From the NCBI RefSeq assembly GCF_000001735.4, contig NC_003071.7, positions 15,165,443 through 15,229,442 on the forward strand: DNA of 64,000 nucleotides. Direction: 5' to 3'. A model generated the notes under the pieces. It had not been told where the DNA came from. It did not search any database and was given only the letters and a program-made list of their open reading frames with translations. Position numbers and translations under genes: made by a program. This stretch comes from Arabidopsis thaliana. Lineage: Eukaryota; Streptophyta; Magnoliopsida; Brassicales; Brassicaceae. This document shows positions 21,292-32,218 of this stretch, piece after piece (position 1 is the first letter of the stretch; every line of letters begins with the position of its first letter).

Positions 21292-23418
21292 TTTTCTTCT
21301 TTAAAGACAAGTATTTAGTTTTTTTACGCTAGAAACTCGTAGAGGAAATGAGATTATGAAGATGAAGAAAATGGAAGAAGAAGATGGTTGGTGATTATAT
21401 ACTAGATGAGATGTATAACAATATAATAAAAAGAGAACTAGCGAGCTTTTGACTTTAATTCATTTTTGTGTTCGTATTTATTTTTTTGTCTGTGTTGACT
21501 TCGAATAGTGGGGTGCATTTCTTGGCAGAGAGAAATGTAGTTTTTCAAATTATTATATAGTTTTGATAATCAAAATGCATATATCTCGTCGCAAATCATG
21601 GTTACGTGATATGTGTCTTTTGAGACTAAAATTGCACCACCTATTATTTTACCTTAGTACCTTACGCAAGCGATAGGTTATCACGGAGGTTCGTACGTAT
21701 TCGTATATACGGCCCGTGACATTTAGTTTAATATATGAATTGTCATTCCTGATTCAAGATTAAATATATGGCCCTTTAATCATCGACATGATTGCTTGTT
21801 TTACAAAAATAAACCAATAGTTATTAATGATTTTTCTGATGACCGAATATTCAAGTTCACATAAGAGTAAAAAGTTGGTGATCATCCAGTGTCTTATCGG
21901 ATATATACATAAATATAAGCTGAATATTATTTTAAATTAGTGGATGAAAACAAAATTATGGAATCCATATAATAATATGGTGTTTTGTTTTGATGAACTC
22001 TTTTTCTTTTAAGTGATGTTTCTTACATATTTGCATGTGCATCTAAGCATGAACATATTGTTTTAGTAGTAGGTAAGATGTCATAAAGTAGTGTCGTATT
22101 TAAGTGTATAAGATATACCTACCTATATAATAATATGAGAGTTGGAGTCACTAATTGCATGTTGACATATATGCGTGAATTTGTTGATTGATATCTCATT
22201 AAAGAAACCGGACATCATTCAAATGTGGTTAGTTTGAGTGGTTATAAAGAATACAAATTTGTTTTGTAAATACCAAATCATCCATAGTTAAGTACTAAGT
22301 TGTGTCTTAAAAATAATAATAATAATTCTTCAAATAACGAAAAGTTATGTCGAATAATACTGAAATTTGTAGGTATGTCGATGATTCAATGTCGATATAA
22401 AGTGGATAATCTCATATGTCATATAGTTTTAACAAAAATATTGTATTATGTGTCATCTATGTTAAGTAAAATCATAACAATATTATGTTTTATATATTTG
22501 ACTAGAGAGAGACATATGATTGTATATTTGTAGAAAAGAATGATTCTCTAGCCGGCTCTGTATGCCGGCTTCTATACAACGAGAGCTGATGATAACTTAA
22601 TAGTTGTTACCATTATCTGTGTTAATTTGTATAATTTAATTAGTTGTTGTTATCCCAGTTTTTAAATTCATATTAATAACTTCCTGCTGACTATTAAGGT
22701 CAGCATGAAGAAGAAAACAAAAGTGTATCAAATTTTATATTCGATTTCTAAAACGGTTGATTCAATCGTTATTATAACTTTGTTATTGGCCAGTTAATGA
22801 TTGGATTGGTAATGCCCAACACCAACCTCATAGGCATAGGTCGAGAATATCTACCAAAGTGGGTATGAAAAAAGAATTTAAGAAAACTCATTTGATTTTT
22901 TTCTTTTGTCAAACACTCATTTGATTTGTTTTACTTATACAAATTCGGAGTCCATATTCTTACTTACAGGATTTTTTTAATTATTTGTTAGACTAATACC
23001 ATCATATAATTAATAAGATATTAAGAATCAAACATAATTCTTTGTATTTTGTTTCGTTTAAATGATTATGAATTATCTCTAGTGCTTTGCATCGTCACGA
23101 CACTGTTTGTCAAACAATGAACACTCTGCTTGAAACAATCGAAAAAGTTACCCAACAAGTTTATTTTCAAATCCACAACTCGATAACACAAGCTATAATA
23201 TAACATGTAAACATATAAAAAAACAATCAAGGCTTTACTTTGTAGTTTGTACACCATATATTTGCTACTAGTTAGCCTCTGCGATAAATCTTAATTTGTA
23301 GTGAAAGATATGTAGGAGAGGCAAGTAAAGAAAAAAAGATGGTTTGGAGCTAGAAACTGTTAAGAGAGGTGGTGGAGACAAGAGGAAGAATAATTGGAGC
23401 ATATTGGGCCACAATACT

Positions 23419-23440
23419 TTTGACTTTGTACAAAGTCAAA
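23419..23440. promoter_or_regulatory. Perfect 22-bp palindrome of two opposed W-boxes
   Basis: The arm TTTGACTTTGT is followed directly by its exact reverse complement. Each arm contains TTGACT, the WRKY-binding W-box core (TTGAC[C/T]). The nearest called genes are 2.1 kb (SAUR) and 3.7 kb (27114) away, so a target is not evident. Confidence 0.6.
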
Positions 23441-25078
23441 GGTTTATAGCTTTTCGAAATTCTTCTAGTAGGCCCCCATTGAACTCAAGTGATCTACTAC
23501 TTAAAAATTTGTGGACTATATATGCTCTTTCCTTCACATGAATTGAATTTGAGATTACACTCCAAAATGTACTTCGCTAGGCTAGTGCTATGAGTATGAC
23601 TCTTTGCTTTGAAGTTGTTTCTGCCTCTTATGCTTTTGTGGTCTTCGTATATGACCAATCGGTCTTTTGAGTATAACTCGATCAGAAATTTTCAAATTGA
23701 AGTGAATGTAGCTATTTAAGATAAATTAATATATATAATATATTCACAGTTTATGTTTAATATAAGTTTGTTAACTTTTGAAAATACATTGAGACTACAC
23801 ATTATTAATAATTAAAAGTTATTGGTGATTGGACCAAATGTCATTTCAATGGATAATCGATGCTTGAGTTGGAGTCAAAGGTAAACCATCGAGTCATTGT
23901 AATTATGGTTCGTACTTCACTAGCACAACCGTGACTTTGCTTATGGAGGTATTCTCTTTGATTAATGTCGTCAAATTTTATTGTAAAGAACAATGAGTTT
24001 CCAACTAATAAAAAAAAATAGTGAGTTGAGACTGTTTTCCCAATATTTAGTATTGATTCATTCACATTTTTGATATGTGATTTCTCATTTTCTCTTTTGT
24101 TTCTTCTAACTTGTTTTGGGTACGGAAAGCAAAACTAATCATATCACCAAATTGATGCATATCTTCACAGGCCCGGCCCAACAAATTTTGTAGCTCCAAG
24201 ACAAAAAGTGGCCCTGGTTGGCTGGTTCAACGTTTTATTTGATCCAAGTCGAAAAACTATACTTTTACAAATGTAACTAATCGTTTTTCTTATACAGTCG
24301 ATATATATTGTTTACCTTTAAGGTCTATTGCCTTCTAGGCAACTGACTTTATACACAGAAACACGAAACACGTAGACGAATGAATCATATTCGTATACAT
24401 TTTGAAAAATCGTTCATGGTGCGGGAACTGAATTAGTCAAATATGTCATTCGTGACGAAGACAACTAGGATAAGCAATAAATAAATTAGCTTCTAGAAAC
24501 TGTGGAGTGTGGTCCGTGTGGAGAGCTCAACTGTGACTAGAACATTCGAAACATTACTTATCTTCTTTCTGAGCTTTTAGGACAAAATTTTGTAGTAAAC
24601 AAGAAAAATCACTATCTAGCTGGTTTTAATCGATAAAGGGCAAAGAGAACTTCTAGAAACCATATTGTGCCGTAGAAAGGATCGAGTTCCATACTCGTTT
24701 TTATTATTTTATTTTATTTCTTGATGTATTTTTAATTAGTCCAATGGTTGGACATTTGACTGCAAACAAGTTTCAAATCCTTCGACGCTCTTATCTTAGT
24801 CAGAGATGACGTAAGCTTAGTCAATGACTCAATCGAAAACCGTAGCCAATCCTCCTGTTTTCTTCAAAATAAAAATCAATGTTGTTTTTTATAACAAAAG
24901 AAAACGGCCAAAATATTGATAAGAAATTGGAGAAAAGGTGGTTTAATATTCTTGGTTACTATTTAGATTTATCATGCAAATAACCCTTTTGGGCATTCGA
25001 TAAACTACATATAATGGTTTGACTCAGTATTTAATATTTTTCAATAAAGAAACATTTTTTTCTAGATAATTAGTTTTT

Positions 25079-25244
25079 AAGGCTGTAAATGGTGACCAAA
25101 ACCGCACCCAAAACCGCATCGTAACAGTGCTGTAATAGTATCAAAATCTCTATATATACATATATATATTTATATATTTTCAGTACTATTTGAACCGCAT
25201 CACACTTCTCCCGCACCGCAAAACGCAATCACCATTCGAAGCTT
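25079..25244. mobile_element. Probable non-autonomous hAT-type MITE, decayed
   Basis: The ends resemble imperfect terminal inverted repeats: AAGGCTGTAAATGGTG at 25079-25094 against the reverse complement of CACCATTCGAAGCTTT at the right end, about 12 of 16 matching. Both subterminal zones carry repeated CCGCA/CCGCACC motifs, usual for plant hAT elements, and the centre is a TATATATA tract. It is about 165 bp with no coding capacity. I could not find a convincing 8-bp target duplication, and a related-looking segment near 25550-25630 leaves the right border uncertain. Confidence 0.4.
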
Positions 25245-27113
25245 TAGATTACGAAAGAAAAACACGAATCCTCAAAGTTTGACCAATACTTCGGTAAATA
25301 TGGAAGAAAAAACTAATAGACAGATACCACGAGGATGGAAATGCTACTTAAACAATATTGCAATCTATGCTTTGGACAACTTTTATAAAGCATATTAAAT
25401 TAGTCTGCGTTTTTGGCTTTTTTACTTGATTTTTATATTCGATCAAATGATGCTATATAAAAGATTGCAAGTAATAACACGTTACTAAAGATACATATAT
25501 CAACTTTAAAATGATAGCAGTACAAAACTAACAGTAATTTTCTTACCACCTTATTTATACCGCTTCATTTTATCGCAACAATCATTTGCGTTATAGCTAG
25601 CGATACAACGTCACCACTCACCAATCGAGACTAATATTTCAACGTCAAATTGTTATATCTTCATAGGCTAATATATTAATAGAGGAGAGGAAATGTCATA
25701 GTAAGTCGAAGTGTATAGGACCCCACGAAATGTGATTTGTCGGACTGCACAGGACAGGCCAAATGTTCTAGTCGGTTGCATCAATCAGTTTTGGGTAAGT
25801 AATAGTATTATTTGATTTTCGGTTCCCTGAATTTTTTGGAAAACGATAATACACAATTCTACTAGAGACACATATGGGTATGTGGTCTACTCGTTTTGCA
25901 TCTTATTATTCCGATCCAAATGGCTCAAAATTATGCGTTAAAAATATGTTTGTGGTAAAAATTTTGGAAGAAAGCAGAGGACATTAAACAGAAACTCATA
26001 CTAGTCTTTTGATTTTTTTTTATAAAATATAATCTTGTTATTTAAGTTATTCCTGGTTGTTAAACACGCTTAAATTCACAATGGTCCAAAGTTATTTTTT
26101 AATCTAAGATGAATCATTCAACTAATAAAACAAGATGAATTGATTTGCATAATATAATGTTTGAGCCGGAAAATGTAATTTAGCATGGGTCTACCTTATG
26201 TCTTTCTTGGTTTTCTATTGTAAAATCGTTGTCTAACCATCTTATAATATCTTAAAAACTGTTGTTTTACAAATTACAACAAATCTTTTTTTCCGTATTA
26301 TCAATCTCTAGACAATGCGGGTCAATTATCTTACTATTTATGCGTTTATATTACAAAAATTGCACCTGAAAATAAGGAATTGATTTAGAAGCCTCCAAAT
26401 GATTTGGTGCCATTCCAAATTAATTAAGAAGGCATCATACCATGAGTCAGTTAACTGGATCCAACCCCTTGAAAAGGAAGAATCGGCCGCCAAAAAAATG
26501 AGACCGAATCTTTTATCATGCTGGATTATGAATGTATACACACGTAATTGAGCCAAAACTAATCATAAATAGTTCTATACTTCAGAAAATAAAAATCAAA
26601 ATACAAACAGTTAGTTAGCATCGTTTAGCTGGGTTTTTTTTTTTTCAATTCCAACTTGAATCAATTAAACTGATAGCTTTGGATAATACTGAATAAAAAA
26701 ACCTTGTCACTAATTTGACGAAACATGAAGAAAGATTATAAAAAAATATTAAAATCTATCGAAAATAATTATATTTATCTACAAAACAATTTTTCCCGAT
26801 TTAGTCATTTCTTAACAGTTACAAATATCCAAATCATATTTTATAATATTAAAAAAATCATATTATATAATTCCTGATTTTCAATTTTGCATATTACGTC
26901 GACACTTCGTCCTCCGGGTTTTCCGAGCACAAGTCCTAATCAAACAATAAGAAGACAAAAAGAAAAATAAAATCTGAAAAAGAACCTTTGCTCTTTGTTA
27001 ATATAAAAAGCCCTACTCTCGCATCCAACGTTTCTTCACCTCTAATTCTTCTCACTAAAAATATCAAAAGCTTTCACATTACAATATCTCCCTCTCTCTA
27101 CACAAAGCTCTCT

Positions 27114-27905
27114 ATGCCACAAGTCGATATAGAAGCCTTTGTTTCTTCAGTATGCATCGGTGGCTCCGACCACCGCAAGATCGTATGCGAAACCCTCGCC
27201 GACGACTCAACGATCCCACCTTATTACAACAACTCCGCCGTTAGTCCGAGTGATTTCCCACCGGAATCTTATTTCTTGTCAAACGATGCTCAGCTAGAGT
27301 GGCTCAGCGACAACGCCTTCTTTGATCGTAAAGACTCACAAAAAGGAAACTCTGGGATTCTCAATTCTAATCCCAACTCGAATCCAAGCTCGCAACGGTT
27401 CTTACTAAAATCCAAAGCGTCGATCATCGGTTTGCCTAAACCGCAGAAAACGTGTTTCAACGAGGCAAAGCAACGGAGACACGCGGGCAAGAACCGGGTC
27501 ATCTTGAAACGGGTCGGGTCAAGGATAAAGACGGATATTTCGCTTCTGGAACCTTCTTCTCCTAAAGTCTCTTGCATCGGTAGAGTGAGATCCAGAAGAG
27601 AACGCAGCCGCCGTATGCACCGTCAAAAATCAAGTCGGGTCGAACCGGTAAACCGGGTTAAGAAACCCGGGTTTATGGCGAGTTTCAGAGCTATTTTCAG
27701 GATCAAAGGCGGCTGCAAAGACGTGTCAGCGCGTGAGACTCACACGTCGACGAGAAACACACACGACATCAGGAGCCGACTTCCTGCGGAAGCTGATGAG
27801 AAGTCGGTATTCGACGGCGGAGAACCGGTGGTACCCGGTTTGGGTGGGATGACGCGTTTCGCATCTGGTAGAAGAGCGGATTTGTTGGGTGGTGGAGGAT
27901 GTTGA
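27114..27905 (+). CDS. Plant-specific basic protein of unknown function (At2g36220-like)
   Basis: This single exon encodes 263 residues from the Met at 27114 (MPQVDIEAFVSSVCIGG). The same frame is open for 42 more codons upstream to 26988, but that part lies over the TATA-like and leader sequence and has no Met. The body has conserved-looking blocks: MPQVDIEAFVSSVC, PPESYFLS.DAQLEWL, KSKASIIGLPKPQ, a strongly basic SCIGRVRSRRERSRR stretch and KPGFMASFRAIFRIKG. The end, GMTRFASGRRADLLGGGGC, is Gly-rich with a terminal Cys. There is no signal peptide or membrane segment. The Arg-rich segment could act as a nuclear localisation signal. I know no enzymatic domain; a paralogue should exist on the duplicated chromosome 3 block. 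Confidence 0.82.
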   Translation: MPQVDIEAFVSSVCIGGSDHRKIVCETLADDSTIPPYYNNSAVSPSDFPPESYFLSNDAQLEWLSDNAFFDRKDSQKGNSGILNSNPNSNPSSQRFLLKSKASIIGLPKPQKTCFNEAKQRRHAGKNRVILKRVGSRIKTDISLLEPSSPKVSCIGRVRSRRERSRRMHRQKSSRVEPVNRVKKPGFMASFRAIFRIKGGCKDVSARETHTSTRNTHDIRSRLPAEADEKSVFDGGEPVVPGLGGMTRFASGRRADLLGGGGC

Positions 27906-28435
27906 CGCGGCGGATGACAAGTGTAATACATGTGGGGTCCAGTTATATAGTGTTTTAAGTCCCAGGGGGAAAGTAGAAGAAATAGTACTTTAGTTGTCTT
28001 GTCTGATTTTTTTGAGTGGAACTCGTTTTGAAAAGTCGTTGGTGATGACGTGGCAGCTGATCAACGTTTTTATTCAGAAAGAAACACGGCAACGCGAAAG
28101 CGGTGATTTCACACCCACCGCACTGTTTTTGTATTCTTCTAGTTTCCGTTGTAAATAGTTCAGTTTAAATGTTATTATATCTGTATATGCTATTGTCAAA
28201 CAAAATGTATTTGTTTCTGTTTACGTGTTGTTGGAATGCGATTTTCCTTGATGAGTAGTAGTCAAACCAAACCATAAACTTGATTAATCGAAAAAATATT
28301 CAAAATTGACAAATTCTTGAAGAGTTTAGAAAGAAGCACAAAAGTTTAAAGCTGAAGATTAATGTTGCAAATATTGAAGCTTAAGGTTTGGGGTAATGCA
28401 AATAAAAAAGATGAGCAAAGGTGAAAATGGCGATA
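27906..28435. other. Intergenic, convergent 3' ends
   Basis: This is the tail-to-tail spacer between the unknown gene and HISN3, consisting of 3' UTR-like AT-rich sequence. No gene or repeat seen. Confidence 0.6.
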
Positions 28436-30067
28436 TCAATGGAGTGAGTGCTGCTTGTGATGCCAAGCGACGACGTCTTTGTATGGAAGATTTCCCCCGA
28501 AAATGTCTAAGGCACTTCCCACTGTTACATCTACACGTCCCTTTCCTGCGTCCTTGATCCTCTCTACATCATCCATTACCGTCACACCTCCCGCATAAGT
28601 TACTGGAATCTGTCAAGGTCAAAAAACATTTAAGATCAAGCTCAAATGAACAAGTTTGCAATCGAGCTTATCTCTATGTCTAAAGTGAAGTATAACGACT
28701 ACATCTAATCCAATTCCGGTTTCACTAACATCACAAGCATTTTGAATAGAGTGAAGTTCTGTTAATTATCGTTAAGTCCATAAGATTAGTTCCGAATCAT
28801 AAGAAACTGCATGTTATTACTCACCGGAGAGTAGTTGCCAAGCAATGCTACAAGCTCTTCATCGATCCCTAGCCTTTGAGAGAAGAAGTGTTAACACCAC
28901 TGATCAGTACATACTGACTAAATACTGTATTTTCAATGCAAAACGAATTTACTCTAAGACACTAAAATCACAGCGTTGAGATATTTAAAGCTTACTTCTT
29001 TCCTTCAACGTCTACGCCATGCACCAGAAACTCATCTGAAAATCCTCCAAGAAACTCCAATGATTTCTCGTCAAGGATGACGTCGCTGAACTTCTGCCAT
29101 CTATCAGTAACAATTGCGTATCTTCCATCCTGCGCAACAAAATAACCATATAAATACCTCAAATGCCGATCTTCTTTTCATGACCAATAACATTAAACTG
29201 AAGATGAAACTAGTCAGAGAATCACCTTCTTTCTGCAGCTAAGGTCCAATATCAGTCTTTGTTTCCCAACAATGCTCACAATATCTTTGAGTCTTTCAAG
29301 ATCAATCTTTCCATTGTTAAATACATACTGAAATACAAAACGAAAACATAATTATCATCAGCTATACTTACTATGATAACATATTCAATCAAGCTAGATG
29401 ACAGCTATACCGAAGTGACAATGACATGGCTTGCTCCCTCCTCAATATAACTCATGCAATTCTCAGAATTGATTCCACCTCCAACTTGCAAACCGCCTAG
29501 AATTCATCATCTTGTATCATATATAACACATCAAAACTTTACATTTCAAATTCAAACAATATAAAACAAACACCATGTGACATTCAACTAAACACATACC
29601 AGGATAAGCATGTAATGCTCCAATAGCTGCAGCTTGGCTTAAAGGGTCTGCTCCAAGCATTATCACATGACCACCCGTAAGCCCATCTTCTTTGTACATC
29701 TTTGCATACTCTTCCGCAGACTTATCCGATTCAAAATTCGTAACGAGAACTGAACCATCCTCTTTCAAGTCACGAAGTGTGGATCCAACTATCTGTTTCA
29801 CTTTTCCCTATCGAAAATCACATCACACAGAGATAGATCCATAAATGAATTCACTGCACTCAACAGCCAGTGAGGATTTTCTAATCGGTGAAATTGATTT
29901 CATACCTTATGAATATCGATGCACGGACGGAATTGAACAGCAGATATGAGCTGAACCCTCGATGGTTTAGAGACTCTGAGATGCTTGATGAACAGAGAGC
30001 TCTGATTCTTCTTCTGGAACCAAGTGAGACCACCATTGGAGTATAATTGGGAGCTCAAAGTTCTCAT
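28436..30067 (-). CDS. HISN3: BBM II isomerase of histidine biosynthesis (HisA), plastid
   Basis: There are seven exons, right to left: 30067-29906, 29807-29600, 29496-29411, 29327-29226, 29129-28996, 28873-28825 and 28609-28436, giving 304 residues. The enzyme (1-(5-phosphoribosyl)-5-[(5-phosphoribosylamino)methylideneamino]imidazole-4-carboxamide isomerase) performs the Amadori-type rearrangement ProFAR to PRFAR. Residues 1-45 are Ser/Lys-rich and resemble a chloroplast transit peptide. The TIM barrel starts [14 protein letters not shown], where the first catalytic Asp sits. [14 protein letters not shown] and [18 protein letters not shown] are the phosphate-binding loops. It matches APG10/HISN3 (At2g36230); the known apg10 mutant is pale green. 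It shares a 153-bp divergent promoter with the PPR gene. Confidence 0.93.
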
Positions 30068-30220
30068 CTTTGGAACTGAAACTGTAATCAGTAAGCACCA
30101 GTGACGTATCTGGTTCTAGATATTCTAGGGTTTAGATATCGGTTTATTCCGGTTTGGTTTAAAATTGGAAATCGATAAAAATGCCCAACATTTATCGATT
30201 CGTTTGACAAACAGAGAGTG
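30068..30220. promoter_or_regulatory. Compact divergent promoter, HISN3 / PPR gene
   Basis: Only 153 bases separate the two start codons, which point away from each other. The interval must contain both 5' leaders and both core promoters. I see no obvious TATA box. Confidence 0.55.
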
Positions 30221-31714
30221 ATGCGATGGAACAAGAAGAACGTTATCAGTCTCGTCTCAAAGTCTCATCATCTTCCGGCGCCGATTACGCCACCGTTACC
30301 TGAGATTTACCGAATACCTAATCCTCCACCAAAGCTTCCGGAGATCTCAATTCCTCCGACACTTACGCTCTCTCCATCTCCCAAACACTCCAATTTCGTC
30401 AATTTCCTCGAGAACAATCTCCCTCACCATCAAACACTAACGCCACAAACTCTTCTTGGATTCCTCCGTTCCAAGATCCGTAACCATCCGCTCTACGCTC
30501 ATTATGACTTCGCCGTCTTTAATTGGGCAGCTACACTCGACACTTTCCGTCATGATCACGATTCTTTCCTCTGGATGTCGAGATCACTCGCCGCCACGCA
30601 CCGGTTTGACGATCTTTATCGTCTTCTCTCTTTTGTAGCTGCGAATCCATGTCCTTGTTCCTCAGGTATATTCTCTTGTCCAGAGCTTGAACCTATTTTC
30701 CGATCCGCCATTGATGCGTATTGTAGAGCTAGGAAAATGGATTATGCTTTGTTAGCGTTTGATACTATGAAGAGATTGATCGATGGTAAACCAAATGTTG
30801 GAGTTTATAACACTGTTGTGAATGGATATGTGAAATCTGGAGATATGGATAAGGCTTTAAGGTTTTACCAGAGGATGGGAAAGGAAAGAGCAAAGCCAGA
30901 TGTATGCACGTTTAACATTCTCATCAATGGTTATTGTAGAAGCTCTAAGTTTGATTTGGCATTGGATTTGTTCAGGGAGATGAAGGAGAAAGGTTGTGAA
31001 CCGAATGTGGTTAGCTTCAACACTCTTATTAGAGGGTTTTTGAGCAGTGGTAAAATCGAGGAAGGTGTTAAAATGGCTTATGAGATGATTGAGCTAGGTT
31101 GTAGATTCTCAGAAGCTACTTGTGAGATTCTTGTTGATGGGTTGTGTAGAGAAGGTCGGGTTGACGATGCTTGTGGATTGGTGCTCGATCTTTTGAACAA
31201 GAGGGTTTTACCTAGTGAGTTTGATTATGGTAGTTTGGTTGAGAAACTCTGCGGAGAAAACAAGGCGGTTAGAGCAATGGAGATGATGGAGGAGCTGTGG
31301 AAGAAAGGCCAAACCCCATGTTTCATTGCTTGTACTACACTCGTCGAAGGGTTGAGGAAATCAGGAAGAACAGAGAAAGCGTCAGGGTTTATGGAGAAGA
31401 TGATGAATGCAGGAATTCTTCCCGATAGTGTGACATTTAACTTGCTTCTTCGGGATCTCTGCAGTTCTGATCATTCTACTGATGCAAACAGATTGAGACT
31501 TTTGGCATCAAGCAAAGGATATGAACCCGATGAGACAACGTACCATGTTTTGGTTTCGGGGTTCACGAAAGAAGGGAGAAGAAAGGAAGGAGAAGTTCTA
31601 GTGAACGAGATGTTGGATAAAGATATGTTGCCTGATATCTTTACATATAATAGATTGATGGATGGCTTGTCCTGCACTGGAAAATTCTCAAGGAAACAAG
31701 TCCGGATGTTGTAA
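30221..31714 (+). CDS. P-type pentatricopeptide repeat protein
   Basis: This intronless gene of 497 residues starts MRWNKKNVISLVSKSHHLP; the preceding in-frame GTG is not used as a start. The first 60 residues are basic and Pro-rich, consistent with organelle targeting (mitochondrion or plastid). From about residue 150 there is a run of about eight to nine 35-residue repeats with the usual pattern: VGVYNTVVNGYVKSGDMDKA, DVCTFNILINGYCRSSKFDL, NVVSFNTLIRGFLSSGKIEE, DSVTFNLLLRDLC and others. No E, E+, DYW or SMR domain follows, so it is P-class: a sequence-specific RNA-binding protein for organelle transcript stabilisation, processing or translation. The RNA target cannot be told from the sequence. 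It corresponds to At2g36240. Confidence 0.9.
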   Translation: MRWNKKNVISLVSKSHHLPAPITPPLPEIYRIPNPPPKLPEISIPPTLTLSPSPKHSNFVNFLENNLPHHQTLTPQTLLGFLRSKIRNHPLYAHYDFAVFNWAATLDTFRHDHDSFLWMSRSLAATHRFDDLYRLLSFVAANPCPCSSGIFSCPELEPIFRSAIDAYCRARKMDYALLAFDTMKRLIDGKPNVGVYNTVVNGYVKSGDMDKALRFYQRMGKERAKPDVCTFNILINGYCRSSKFDLALDLFREMKEKGCEPNVVSFNTLIRGFLSSGKIEEGVKMAYEMIELGCRFSEATCEILVDGLCREGRVDDACGLVLDLLNKRVLPSEFDYGSLVEKLCGENKAVRAMEMMEELWKKGQTPCFIACTTLVEGLRKSGRTEKASGFMEKMMNAGILPDSVTFNLLLRDLCSSDHSTDANRLRLLASSKGYEPDETTYHVLVSGFTKEGRRKEGEVLVNEMLDKDMLPDIFTYNRLMDGLSCTGKFSRKQVRML

Positions 31715-32218
31715 CCTGTGTTTGATCTGTGTAAACTAGACCCAAGCTATATCTATGTATCAACAAATTTTATTTTGAACATATGAAATGGAAACCAAGT
31801 TGGTTCTTTGTTTGGTTGCTGCACATTGCCACAGAATCATGCGTCGGAGATGAACTTTTTTTATTCGAAAGTCACAGTTGTTTGCTGGTATATCGCTATT
31901 GATTTTTTTATTAACTGAATGAAAAATGACAATAATTTCTGCTAAAACTCTCATAATCTTATAAGTATGTTTATGGTTCGAGAAGTGTGATTCTTCTTCT
32001 CCTTTTTTGTTTTGGAAGTGACATAGAGAGAAACTCCGATTTCTAAAACAACCTATTCAAGAACACGACCAGAGGCAGTGACAGAACATATACACACCCA
32101 CACAGATTCTTGATCATACATCAACACATCTTGCTGTATCCCAGAAGGCAGTACCAGACTACCAGTACACACACGTTTGTTATTGCTGCAGTGTGCAGGG
32201 TAGTGATTAGATTGGGCT
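31715..32218. other. Intergenic, convergent 3' ends
   Basis: This is the tail-to-tail spacer between the PPR gene and FtsZ2-1. No gene seen; AT-rich UTR-like sequence. Confidence 0.6.

Larger units (their letters stand above)
21292..27113. other. Long AT-rich intergenic region (5.8 kb)
   Basis: This is the largest gene-free stretch but one in the window. I see no convincing gene; open frames are short and lack family signatures. Distinct items: an AGCCGGC/GCCGGCT hairpin near 22553-22573, a perfect 22-bp palindrome at 23419-23440, a GGCCCGGCCCAACAAATTTT stretch near 24171 followed 44 bases later by GGCCC, resembling a decayed transposon end, and a probable hAT-type MITE at about 25079-25244. 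The final 150 bases are the leader of the next gene. Confidence 0.55.

Noticed and set aside
26338-26556. 72-codon minus-strand frame (DSWYDAFLINLEWHQ)
   Set aside because: It looks slightly protein-like, but there is no homologous family I can name, no promoter and no splice partner; too weak to call.
21292-27113. Search for retrotransposon or virus-derived elements in the long spacer
   Set aside because: I found no long terminal repeats, primer-binding site or polyprotein motifs; only small DNA-element remnants are arguable.
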